DNA of 12,484 nucleotides, taken from contig CAKQZO010000039.1 in assembly GCA_934293835.1 (NCBI GenBank), positions 1 to 12,484 of the forward strand. Reading direction: 5' to 3'. Source of the stretch: an uncultured Lacticaseibacillus sp. GTDB lineage: Bacteria > Bacillota > Bacilli > Lactobacillales > Lactobacillaceae. Made by a program: the position numbers and the translations under genes. Within the stretch, counting starts at the first letter, position 1. Every line of letters begins with the position of its first letter. Shown here piece by piece: positions 1 to 5,989 of the stretch. The notes beneath the pieces are model-generated. The model ran no database searches. It saw only the letters and a list, made by a program, of their open reading frames with translations, and was not told where the DNA came from.

Positions 1-347
1 CGATCGGCGCGCAGGTCGGCACCGCCTTTCTCGTGGCCACCGAAACGCCGATCGCCGAAGCTTACAAACAGGCTGTGCTCGCCGCAACCGATACCAGCAC
101 GGTCATCACCGGCCACGCCTTGGGCGATGCGGTGCGGTGCTTGGCCAATCCGCTGACGGAGGCCTACTTCGCGGCAGAACAACAAGGCGCGGATTCGGCT
201 ACCTTGCACCGGTTGCTCGACGGTAGCTTGACCCGTGCCATCGCCGGGGATGTCGCGCACGGCACCTTGATGGCCGGGGCCATCGCTGGCCAGCTGACCA
301 AGATCGAACCTGTCAGCGCCATCGTCGCGCGCCTCTATCCGCACTAA
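1..347 (+). CDS. Nitronate monooxygenase / FabK-like flavin oxidoreductase, C-terminal part (5' end outside window)
   Basis: The frame is open from the first bases (codons begin at position 3), so the gene starts upstream; the GTG at 33 is internal. The visible 114 or so residues match the C-terminal end of the NAD(P)H-dependent FMN oxidoreductase family that includes 2-nitropropane dioxygenase (nitronate monooxygenase) and enoyl-ACP reductase FabK. The typical pieces are a 'GAQVGTAFLVATE' stretch at the end of the TIM barrel, then 'DTSTVITG', 'VRCLANPLT', and a C-terminal 'GSLTRAIAGD...GTLMAGAIAGQL' helix. Family members bind FMN and either oxidise nitronates or reduce the enoyl-ACP double bond in fatty acid synthesis. 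The visible part cannot separate the two, because the substrate region is missing and no fatty-acid synthesis neighbours are seen. The TAA stop overlaps the stop of the convergent AIM24 gene. Confidence 0.8.
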   Translation, partial: IGAQVGTAFLVATETPIAEAYKQAVLAATDTSTVITGHALGDAVRCLANPLTEAYFAAEQQGADSATLHRLLDGSLTRAIAGDVAHGTLMAGAIAGQLTKIEPVSAIVARLYPH

Positions 348-1048
348 GACTGCTTATTTGGCACATAAGGCACGATCAACTTGGCGAGCGCCTCAACGTT
401 GCGCGTCTGAATGTAGATTCGACCTTGGCCGGTGAAGCGGTTGACCAAGCCTTCGCCTGTGGTGAAGCCAAAGGCGCCGCTCGCCGCTTCGATGTGATAG
501 TCCAATGTATCTGCCCAGGCGACGACATGGCTGTTGTCGACCACGTAATCGTGACTCCCGTCGAGATCGACCGCCAACATGTCCCCATACGCGCTGACGA
601 GCATCGTCCCCACGCCGCTGGTTTGCATCACGAAAAAGCCGCCGGTTCCGCCGAACAAAGCGCCGCCGACGTGTTGAGCGATCATCTGATAGCGCGTGGT
701 GCTGTTGCCGGCCAAAAAGGCGCCGGTGTTCAGATACCACTGATGCTGAGCGTCAAGCGTCAGCGCCCGGATCGCTCCAGGATTGGCCGGCGCGATGCCG
801 AGCTCGCCGCCAGCGTTGGTGCCGGTGGCGGTGGTGATGAAGAAGCTTTCGCCGCTGGTCATCGAGCGGCCGACCGCGCTCAACAAGCCTCCCAGCCCTT
901 TTTTACCATTACTATTTATCTTCCCGGCCAGTTCGATGTCCCCGTTGTGGTAGATCATCGCTCCGGATTCGATCTGCACCGCCTCGCCCCGGTTCAGGCG
1001 TAAGACGATGATAGGGAACGTGTCGCTTCCTTGCGTCGTATAATCCAT
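344..1048 (-). CDS. AIM24 family protein (TIGR00266 / DUF124-like)
   Basis: A 234-residue protein of the AIM24 family, a beta-rich fold widespread in bacteria; the mitochondrial member AIM24 affects inner-membrane organisation, but the bacterial role is not settled. Family traits visible are the N-terminal 'RLNRGEAVQIESGAMIYHNG' stretch, the glycine-rich 'KKGLGGLLSAVGRS' followed by 'GESFFITTATG', the pseudo-repeated glycine-rich 'GGALFGGTGGFFVMQTSG', and the C-terminal 'GFTTGEGLVNRFTGQG' plus a final beta strand. The frame is open further up to 1108, but a GGAGGA site (1060-1055) lies 3 nt before an ATG at 1051 and 6 nt before an ATG at 1048. I choose the second for spacing; the first would add one Met. 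No signal peptide or membrane helix is evident. It is transcribed divergently from the aldo/keto reductase and convergently with the FabK-like gene. Confidence 0.85.
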   Translation of the reverse strand: MDYTTQGSDTFPIIVLRLNRGEAVQIESGAMIYHNGDIELAGKINSNGKKGLGGLLSAVGRSMTSGESFFITTATGTNAGGELGIAPANPGAIRALTLDAQHQWYLNTGAFLAGNSTTRYQMIAQHVGGALFGGTGGFFVMQTSGVGTMLVSAYGDMLAVDLDGSHDYVVDNSHVVAWADTLDYHIEAASGAFGFTTGEGLVNRFTGQGRIYIQTRNVEALAKLIVPYVPNKQS

Positions 1049-1079
1049 CATGATTCCTCCAATAATTAAGGTTACCGCA

Positions 1080-1108
1080 AGCATACCCTGTCGGCCGGTG
1101 CCAAACAA
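1080..1108 (-). promoter_or_regulatory. Possible promoter of the AIM24 family gene
   Basis: On the minus strand a TTGTTT (-35-like, 1108-1103) and a TATGCT (-10-like, 1085-1080) are separated by 17 bp, upstream of the GGAGGA site at 1060-1055. The -35 match is weak, so this is tentative. Confidence 0.3.
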
Positions 1109-1120
1109 GCGATTCCTGGC

Positions 1121-1149
1121 TTAACAGTCGCAACCGCTTACGGTACAAT
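1121..1149 (+). promoter_or_regulatory. Sigma-70 type promoter of the aldo/keto reductase operon
   Basis: TTAACA (1121-1126) and TACAAT (1144-1149) are separated by exactly 17 bp, each one base from consensus, about 36 bp upstream of the GTG start at 1185. It lies in the divergent spacer next to the AIM24 start region. Confidence 0.7.
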
Positions 1150-1184
1150 GAGACTAGACTGACAATAAGGAAGTAGGTGATTCG

Positions 1185-2030
1185 GTGTTACCCACGATCC
1201 AACTTGCAGACACCACCGTCCCTTGCCTGGGCATGGGCACTTGGTATCTCGGCGAAGGAAGCGCCACCCGGTGTGACCAGGAGATCGCTACTTTACGCGC
1301 TGGCATTGATCACGGGCTGACTGTGATCGATACGGCCGAGATGTATGGCGAGGGGCTTGCGGAAACGCTCGTCGGCAAGGCCATCGCGCCATATGATCGC
1401 CACGACCTTGTCCTGATTTCCAAGTTTTACCCTTGGCACGCCACCGCCCGCCAATTACGCAAGGCCTTAGAGCAGACCCTGGCGCGCCTAGGCACAGATT
1501 ATCTGGATATGTACCTCTACCACTGGCGCGGCAACACACCGCTCAAGGAAACTTTGGCCGGACTCAACACGTTGCGCCAAGCGGGCCTGATCCGGGCCTA
1601 TGGCGTCTCGAATTTCGACGTTGCCGATCTAGAGGCGACCCAGGCGGTCGCCGACTCGGCGATTGCCGCCAACGAAGTCTTGTATAACTTACAGGCCCGC
1701 GGTATCGAATACAACTTGCAACCTTACCAAAAACGCCACGGCCAAACACTGATCGGCTATTCGCCGTTCGGCTCTGGGCAAGGTGACCGCATCCGTTTAC
1801 CAAGACCACTGCTGGCCTTGGCCCGGGCAAAAGGCCTCTCTAGCCACCAGCTCATGTTGGCGTGGGTCCTGCGCCACCGCGACTTGCTGGCGATTCCTAA
1901 GGCCAGCACGATCGCCCACATGCAAGACAATCTCGGTGCTTTAGCGGTGACTTTTACCCCAGATGAACTGGCGCTGATCGATCAATATTTTCCGGCGCCT
2001 ACGACTAAACAACCCTTGACGATGATTTAA
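1185..2030 (+). CDS. Aldo/keto reductase, YeaE-like
   Basis: A 281-residue NADPH-dependent aldo/keto reductase, of the usual length for a cytosolic (beta/alpha)8 barrel enzyme reducing aldehydes or ketones. The catalytic tetrad is visible: Asp49 and Tyr54 in 'VIDTAEMYGEG', Lys80 in 'ISKFYPW' and His113 in 'YLYHWRG'. 'YGVSNF' and the C-terminal 'AIPKAST' cofactor-binding motif are present. From memory of family sequences it resembles E. coli YeaE (a methylglyoxal-reducing AKR) along its whole length, including 'YNLQARGIEYNLQPY' and the end 'PAPTTKQPLTMI'. The start is GTG, supported by a GTAGGTGATTC ribosome binding site (1173-1183) that pairs with the 16S 3' end. It leads an operon with the NAD(P)-binding gene 14 bp downstream, suggesting a joint role in carbonyl or redox stress. 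The exact substrate is unknown. Confidence 0.9.
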   Translation: MLPTIQLADTTVPCLGMGTWYLGEGSATRCDQEIATLRAGIDHGLTVIDTAEMYGEGLAETLVGKAIAPYDRHDLVLISKFYPWHATARQLRKALEQTLARLGTDYLDMYLYHWRGNTPLKETLAGLNTLRQAGLIRAYGVSNFDVADLEATQAVADSAIAANEVLYNLQARGIEYNLQPYQKRHGQTLIGYSPFGSGQGDRIRLPRPLLALARAKGLSSHQLMLAWVLRHRDLLAIPKASTIAHMQDNLGALAVTFTPDELALIDQYFPAPTTKQPLTMI

Positions 2031-2044
2031 CTGGAGGATTTAAT

Positions 2045-2665
2045 ATGAACATTTTTGTTATCGGTGCTCATGGTCAAGTTGGCCAGCACGTTGTTGATAC
2101 CTTATTGGATAACGATTATCGTGTCGTCGCCGGCTACCGCGATCCCGACACTCAGGCGCCGGAGCAAACCAATGCCCAACTGCGGACGGTCACTTGTGAC
2201 CTCACCGGCAGTATCGCCGATCTCGCCGCGGCCATGACCGGCTGTGATGCTGTGATCTTCGCCGCCGGCTCACGCGGCAAGGCGCTGCTCGCCGTTGATC
2301 TCGACGGCGCGGTCAAGGCCATGGAAGCCGCGCAGCGCGCTGGCGTCGCCCGCTTCATTCAGCTCAGCACCTTGAACGCTGGCGACCGCGCCAAGTGGCC
2401 GGAAAGCCTGAACGATTATTACATTGCCAAGTATTACGCCGACGAATGGCTCGCCCACCACACGACCTTGGATTACGTGATCGTACAGCCAACTACGCTC
2501 ACCAACGATGCGCCCACTGGTGCGATCAAGTTCGACCCGACTTGGAAAGACACGATCACGCGCCAAGACGTCGCCACCGTCCTCGTTGAAGCGATCGAAT
2601 CCGACCAGCACCGCACCACCATCAAGATCGCCAACGGCAACCTCCCGATCGCTCAAGCATTGTAA
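2045..2665 (+). CDS. NAD(P)-binding (NmrA/atypical SDR-like) oxidoreductase
   Basis: A 206-residue single-domain Rossmann protein of the NAD(P)H-binding NmrA-like / atypical short-chain dehydrogenase type (B. subtilis YhfK-like). The glycine-rich dinucleotide motif G7-A-H-G10-Q-V-G13 begins the protein. A 'CDLTG' acidic turn, 'DAVIFAAGSRG', 'FIQLSTLNAGD' and a Y-x-x-x-K pair in 'DYYIAKYYADEW' follow in the order expected for the family, and 'DYVIVQPTTLTN' is the typical substrate-domain strand. The start ATG is preceded by GGAGGA at 2033-2038. It is co-transcribed with the aldo/keto reductase (14-bp gap). Family members act as quinone or ketone reductases or as redox sensors; the substrate here is unknown. 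The stop TAA coincides with the first bases of a repeat unit (TAAACCAGAGCGG), so the repeat directly abuts the coding region. Confidence 0.85.
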   Translation: MNIFVIGAHGQVGQHVVDTLLDNDYRVVAGYRDPDTQAPEQTNAQLRTVTCDLTGSIADLAAAMTGCDAVIFAAGSRGKALLAVDLDGAVKAMEAAQRAGVARFIQLSTLNAGDRAKWPESLNDYYIAKYYADEWLAHHTTLDYVIVQPTTLTNDAPTGAIKFDPTWKDTITRQDVATVLVEAIESDQHRTTIKIANGNLPIAQAL

Positions 2666-2785
2666 ACCAGAGCGGAGCTGAGTGCATTTAAGGCGTAGCA
2701 TAGCGTGTACTAATGACGGAGCGAACTTGTTCGCGCAGACATTAGTGCCGTTAGGCCTAGCCTGTTGCTCAGCGCAGCTCGACGA
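2663..2785 (+). repeat. Repeat unit A, copy 1 (long imperfect hairpin)
   Basis: Starts with TAAACCAGAGCGGAGC and ends with GCAGCTCGACGA. The unit folds on itself. The outer stem pairs 2670-2682 with 2768-2780. A middle arm is ACTAATG (2709-2715) with CATTAGT (2740-2746). The tip is GCGAAC (2721-2726), TT, GTTCGC (2729-2734). The 43 bases 2708-2750 are identical to 5911-5953 in copy 3. There is no U-tract, so it is not a classical terminator. The strand is given only as the orientation read; the unit is nearly palindromic. Confidence 0.85.
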
Positions 2786-2911
2786 TAAAACCAGAGCGGA
2801 ACAGGACGGGCTTAGGCATGTGGATAAGGAAGCGTGGACGCAGTGCCAGCGAAGCTGGTGCAAGTCCGCGATTACTTATCTGCAATGCCGTTGTCCTGTG
2901 TAGCTCGACGA
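2786..2911 (+). repeat. Repeat unit B, copy 1 (long imperfect hairpin with the same termini as A)
   Basis: Begins with the same ACCAGAGCGGA end as unit A and closes with the same TAGCTCGACGATA end, but the inside differs. Nested arms are GAGC (2794-2797) with GCTC (2903-2906), CAGGAC (2802-2807) with GTCCTG (2893-2898), GGCAT (2815-2819) with ATGCC (2885-2889), GATAAG (2823-2828) with CTTATC (2875-2880), and a tip CCAGC-gaa-GCTGG (2846-2858). A shortened copy lies at 5990-6060. Confidence 0.8.
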
Positions 2912-3065
2912 TAAACCAGAGCGGAGCGAGGCCGTCCTTAGGGCGTAGCGTAACGTGTGCTATTGACGGAGCGAACTCGTTCGCGCAGACATTAGTGCCG
3001 TTAGGCCTAGCCCATTGGCCTCGCGTAGCTAGCTGTACCCGCATTGCGCCACGCGGCTCGACAAT
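2912..3065 (+). repeat. Repeat unit A, copy 2, with an extra segment near its 3' end
   Basis: Starts ATAAACCAGAGCGGAGCGAG. The tip is GCGAAC (2971-2976), TC, GTTCGC (2979-2984), and the outer stem is GCGAGGCC (2926-2933) with GGCCTCGC (3018-3025). After GTAGCT (3026-3031) roughly 25 bases intervene before the usual end GGCTCGACAATA (3055-3066). The ribosome binding site of the HAD gene begins 12 bases later, so this copy forms the upstream region of that gene. Confidence 0.8.
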
Positions 3066-3089
3066 ACCCACAGACCTAAGGAGATCCTA

Positions 3090-3893
3090 TTGCCAATTCG
3101 CCACATTTTTTCAGACATGGACGGTACCCTTCTGAACTCGAAAGGGTTACTGGCCCAGAGTAACGCTAAGCTGATTTCGGCCGCGCGCATTCCGATGACC
3201 TTGGTCTCTGCGCGCGCCCCGATCGAGATGGCGCCGGCTTTCCAGGCACTCAACCTCACCGGCCCACAGATTGCCTTTAACGGCGGCCTGATTTTTCGGC
3301 CCAATACCCACTTCGATCCGCTGGTCGCCCATCCGATTACGCCAGCCGCGGTGGCAACACTGTTGGCCCAGATTGAAGCACATTTTCCCAACGTGTCGTT
3401 GAGCTTCTATGACCAGCAGCACTGGTACACCAGCCGCATCGACCGCGGGATTCAATACGAGCAGGCGCTGACGGAACAGGCGCCCGAGCTGGTCGTGACC
3501 GAAACCACGGCGGCCAAAAGTCTGACCGTGTTCAAGTTGATGATGATCACCTTCGATCTTGCCGAGATGAACGCCCTGAATCGCTTCGTGCTCGACCTGA
3601 AGGTGCCTGGTGTCTCGATTCAGCGCTCAGGTGACGACTACTTGGAGATCACCTCTGACTTGGCCAAAAAGTCGCACGGAATCCAATACCTGTTCGACCA
3701 CGCCGGTTTGGTGGCGCAAGACTGCGCCGCATTCGGAGATGGCCACAACGATCTACCGATGTTCAAAGCCGTCGGCACGCCGATCGCCATGGCCAACGCC
3801 CAGCCGGAGGTCAAACAGGCCGCCGTGCACACCACGACTTCGAATGACGACGACGGCGTAGGCCGCGGGATTCGCGACTTTTTGCTCCAATAA
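3090..3893 (+). CDS. Cof-type HAD-IIB family hydrolase (sugar-phosphate or nucleotide phosphatase)
   Basis: A 267-residue haloacid dehalogenase superfamily phosphatase, of normal length for the Cof/YidA/YwpJ group. Motif I is D9-M-D11-G-T-L with the nucleophile and acid/base aspartates; motif II is the Ser in 'MTLVSAR'; the IIB group marker 'IAFNGGLI' follows; motif III is a Lys in 'LAKKSHGIQYL' (about 193-194); motif IV is 'FGDGHNDLPMF' (215-225). A C2-type cap sits between motifs II and III. The protein is cytosolic and Mg-dependent; substrates in this group are sugar phosphates, FMN or PLP and cannot be told from sequence. The start is TTG at 3090, chosen because AAGGAG (3078-3083) is 6 nt upstream and the protein then begins right before motif I. 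It is monocistronic, with a strong terminator after it. Its upstream region is repeat DNA. Confidence 0.9.
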   Translation: MPIRHIFSDMDGTLLNSKGLLAQSNAKLISAARIPMTLVSARAPIEMAPAFQALNLTGPQIAFNGGLIFRPNTHFDPLVAHPITPAAVATLLAQIEAHFPNVSLSFYDQQHWYTSRIDRGIQYEQALTEQAPELVVTETTAAKSLTVFKLMMITFDLAEMNALNRFVLDLKVPGVSIQRSGDDYLEITSDLAKKSHGIQYLFDHAGLVAQDCAAFGDGHNDLPMFKAVGTPIAMANAQPEVKQAAVHTTTSNDDDGVGRGIRDFLLQ

Positions 3894-3903
3894 TAATCAC
3901 GCC

Positions 3904-3953
3904 AAAAATCCGCCTAAACGCGGCTCAAGCTTGACCCATTTAAGCGGATTTTT
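3904..3953 (+). terminator. Intrinsic terminator of the HAD gene
   Basis: AAAAATCCGC (3904-3913) pairs perfectly with GCGGATTTTT (3944-3953), extended inward by TAAA (3915-3918) with TTTA (3939-3942). The T-run at 3949-3953 ends the stem. It lies 11 bases after the HAD stop codon. Confidence 0.85.
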
Positions 3954-4132
3954 CTGTTTGTCAAAGCAGCTTATTCACACACCGCAACCGCCGCGCGATT
4001 GTCACGGTGAGCCACAAGGCGCCGGGCGCCGTCATCGCCTCTTTCACTTGAATGGAGACATTTTACAACGTGATTGCCATCTAGTGAACCTTTTTTTCTT
4101 TACGAGTTACTAATCAATCGCACGATCACAAC
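3954..4132. other. Intergenic stretch without a recognisable gene
   Basis: Lies between the HAD terminator and the ABC-F promoter. It holds a GC-rich GGCGCCGGGCGCC run (4018-4030) and a T-rich stretch around 4091-4101. A 60-codon open frame across it (3931-4113) begins inside the terminator, has no good ribosome binding site and resembles no family, so I regard the stretch as non-coding. Confidence 0.5.
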
Positions 4133-4161
4133 TTGACAGCCATCAACAAACCTGATAGCCT
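4133..4161 (+). promoter_or_regulatory. Promoter of the ABC-F leader
   Basis: A consensus TTGACA (4133-4138), a 17-bp spacer and TAGCCT (4156-4161), with an extended -10 TG at 4153-4154. Transcription would start near 4168, giving a leader of about 220 nt before the ABC-F start codon. Confidence 0.65.
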
Positions 4162-4186
4162 ACAAACTAATCATACACGGAAAAGA

Positions 4187-4204
4187 GTGAAGCCCTTGAA
4201 GTAA
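4187..4204 (+). CDS. Putative leader peptide MKPLK (regulatory upstream ORF)
   Basis: GTG-AAG-CCC-TTG-AAG-TAA in the leader of the ABC-F gene, preceded by a purine-rich GGAAAAGA (4179-4186). That is a weak and very close ribosome binding site. Immediately after its stop, CCATTGA (4207-4213) can pair with TCAATGG (4266-4272), and an antiterminator/terminator pair lies further on. Antibiotic-responsive ABC-F genes in other Firmicutes are often controlled by short leader peptides of this sort. That a ribosome actually stalls here is inference; the ORF is too short to be scored by coding statistics. Confidence 0.4.
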   Translation: MKPLK

Positions 4205-4206
4205 GC

Positions 4207-4328
4207 CCATTGACGAATTTGTACCCGACCCGCACGCGCATTGGCGACGTCTGGACATTTTGTGTTCAATGGACGAACTTCCTTAGGCTGACTTCACGCC
4301 TGAGGTCTAGCATTCGCTAGGCCTTTTT
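4207..4328 (+). promoter_or_regulatory. Attenuator-like leader of the ABC-F gene (antiterminator plus intrinsic terminator)
   Basis: Three stems can be drawn. Stem 1 is CCATTGA (4207-4213) with TCAATGG (4266-4272). Stem 2 is CCTTAGGC (4281-4288) with GCCTGAGG (4298-4305), with one G-U pair. Stem 3 is AGGTCTAGC (4303-4311), loop ATTC, GCTAGGCCT (4316-4324), with one G-U pair and a T-run at 4324-4328. Stem 3 is an intrinsic terminator 64 nt before the ABC-F start codon. It shares three bases, AGG 4303-4305, with stem 2, so the two compete only in part. A terminator between promoter and gene, behind a short ORF, is the typical layout of transcription attenuation. Confidence 0.65.
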
Positions 4329-4391
4329 GCATGTCGAACAGCAGGAAGCCCCTTCGCGACTCGGGTCCCGCAACCATTGGAGGACACCATA

Positions 4392-5894
4392 ATGTCGACA
4401 ATTACGATCAAACATCTCAACTTTGCCTATGACGGGCAAACCCCATTATTTTCTGACGCGAATTTCTATCTGGATACCAACTGGCACCTCGGGCTGGTCG
4501 GGCGTAACGGCCGCGGCAAGACGACCCTGTTGCGCCTGTTGCAAGGCCAGCTCGATTACACCGGCGAGCTCAGCGTCCCGGTCGCCTTGACCTATTTCCC
4601 GCAGCCGATCACCGATCCCAGCCAGCTGACCCTGTACGCCTTGCAGGAAACCAACGACTTCGAGCAGTGGCAGCTCGAGCGGGAGTTGAACCTGATGGGC
4701 ATGACCCCTGACTTGTTGTGGCGACCATACGCAGAGCTGTCTGGTGGCGAACAAACCAAGGTGCGGCTGGCATTGCTGTTCACAGACACCGAGCATTTTG
4801 CCTTGATCGACGAGCCCACCAACCACCTCGACGGCGCGTCGCGGGCCTTGGTCGCCGATTATCTGAAGCGTAAATCCGGCTTCATCGTGATCAGCCACGA
4901 CCGCCATTTTCTCGATCAAGTCACCGACCACACCCTCGCCATCGATCGCCAACAGATCACGCTGTATCAAGGCAACTACGCGACTTATGCTGACGCCAAG
5001 GCGAACCAAGACGCTTCCGAGCGCGCCGAAGATCAGAAGCTCCGCCGCGACATCCAGCGTCTCGAACAAACCGCCGCGGAAAAAGCCCGATGGTCGGCCT
5101 CGCGGGAAAAGGATAAGTATGGCGATCGCCACGTCAAAAACTCGGGCGGCATCCCTGACAAGGGTTTCATCGGCGCCCGTGCGGCCCGCGTTATGCAGAA
5201 ACACAAGAACCTCGAGCGCCGTATGGACAACGAGATCGCGGCCAAATCCGAGCTGCTGAATAATATCGAATCCGTGGCGCCGCTGACGATCAACACCTTG
5301 CCTGATCACCACTCGGTCTATATCCATGCCGATCAGCTCCAACTCGGCCACGACGGGACGCCTTTGTTTGCCCCTATCAGCTTCGACGTCTTGCCCGGCG
5401 AGCGCGTGGCTTTGGTCGGCCCCAACGGCATCGGCAAGTCCTCGGTGCTGCGGGCCTTGGCCGGCCATTTTACCGGCGAGGGCACTGGCACCTTGACGCA
5501 ACCTCAACTCGCGCTCAGCTGGGTGCGCCAGCAGATCGACAACCGTGGAACGCTCGCCGCCTTCGCCACGGCGCGCCACCTCGACTACCAGGCCTTGTTG
5601 AACAACCTCAAAAAGCTCGGCTTAGAGCGCGCCAGTTTCACGACCCCCATCGAGCTGATGTCGATGGGGCAGCAGAAGAAAGTCGAGCTCGCGGCCTCCT
5701 TGGTCACGCCGGCCAACCTGTTGATCTGGGATGAGCCGCTGAATTATCTCGATCTCTACAACCAAGACCAGCTGGCGGACAGCATCCTCCAGTCGCGCCC
5801 GACGATGCTGTTCGTCGAACACGACGCCGACTTCATCGCTAAGGTCGCGACGAAGGTGATTAAATTAAACCAGAGCGAAGCTGAGCGTATTTAA
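4392..5894 (+). CDS. Lsa-family ABC-F ribosomal protection protein
   Basis: A 500-residue protein with two ATP-binding cassettes and no membrane segment, matching the ABC-F class. From memory it follows Enterococcus Lsa(A) closely along its length ('DTNWHLGLVGRNGRGKTTLLRLL', 'FPLIDEPTNHLD'-like box, 'ARAARVM', 'MSMGQQKKVE', 'WDEPLNYLD'). Cassette 1 has Walker A G37-T45, signature LSGGEQ at 116-121, Walker B/D-loop ending DEPTNHLD at 140-147 and an SHDR switch. A charged inter-domain linker follows (about 190-290). Cassette 2 has Walker A GPNGIGKSS (about 342), signature 'SMGQQK', and DEPLNYLD (about 447). Lsa-type proteins bind the ribosomal E site and dislodge lincosamides, streptogramin A and pleuromutilins; a resistance phenotype here is inferred. 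The ATG at 4392 is chosen over an upstream in-frame TTG because GGAGGA (4379-4384) sits 7 nt before it. The last residues, NQSEAERI, and the stop are encoded inside repeat A copy 3. Confidence 0.9.
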   Translation: MSTITIKHLNFAYDGQTPLFSDANFYLDTNWHLGLVGRNGRGKTTLLRLLQGQLDYTGELSVPVALTYFPQPITDPSQLTLYALQETNDFEQWQLERELNLMGMTPDLLWRPYAELSGGEQTKVRLALLFTDTEHFALIDEPTNHLDGASRALVADYLKRKSGFIVISHDRHFLDQVTDHTLAIDRQQITLYQGNYATYADAKANQDASERAEDQKLRRDIQRLEQTAAEKARWSASREKDKYGDRHVKNSGGIPDKGFIGARAARVMQKHKNLERRMDNEIAAKSELLNNIESVAPLTINTLPDHHSVYIHADQLQLGHDGTPLFAPISFDVLPGERVALVGPNGIGKSSVLRALAGHFTGEGTGTLTQPQLALSWVRQQIDNRGTLAAFATARHLDYQALLNNLKKLGLERASFTTPIELMSMGQQKKVELAASLVTPANLLIWDEPLNYLDLYNQDQLADSILQSRPTMLFVEHDADFIAKVATKVIKLNQSEAERI

Positions 5895-5987
5895 GGCGTA
5901 GCATAGCGTATACTAATGACGGAGCGAACTTGTTCGCGCAGACATTAGTGCCGCTATGCCTAGCGTGTTGCGCCATGTAGCTCGACA
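5866..5987 (+). repeat. Repeat unit A, copy 3, overlapping the ABC-F 3' end
   Basis: Starts TTAAACCAGAGCGAAGCTGAG inside the ABC-F reading frame and ends ATGTAGCTCGAC. Outer pair GAGC (5873-5876) with GCTC (5980-5983), inner arm GCATAGCG (5901-5908) with CGCTATGC (5952-5959), middle arm ACTAATG (5912-5918) with CATTAGT (5943-5949), and tip GCGAAC (5924-5929), TT, GTTCGC (5932-5937). Positions 5911-5953 equal 2708-2750 base for base. Confidence 0.85.
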
Positions 5988-5989
5988 AG

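Noticed and set aside
425..1003. Plus-strand open frame (192 codons) opposite the AIM24 gene
   Set aside because: Antisense to a recognised family protein with a strong ribosome binding site; no start signal of its own.
2270..2863. Minus-strand open frame of 197 codons across the NmrA-like gene and repeat A, and a similar one at 5860-6156 sharing a 'NGTNVCANKFAPS'-like peptide
   Set aside because: The shared peptide is just the translation of repeat A. The frame begins in DNA antisense to a clear gene, has no ribosome binding site, and the differences between copies preserve base pairing and not the peptide.
2663..3065. CRISPR array
   Set aside because: Units are about 125 bases with alternating interiors and no short direct repeat with unique spacers of constant size; no cas genes.
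2818..3135. Plus-strand open frame of 105 codons over the B-A repeats
   Set aside because: It runs through hairpin repeats and into the start of the HAD gene in another frame; no family resemblance or start signal.
4446..5579. Long minus-strand open frame (377 codons) opposite the ABC-F gene
   Set aside because: A shadow of GC-rich codon use; the plus frame has both ATPase cassettes with all motifs, and the antisense product resembles no family.
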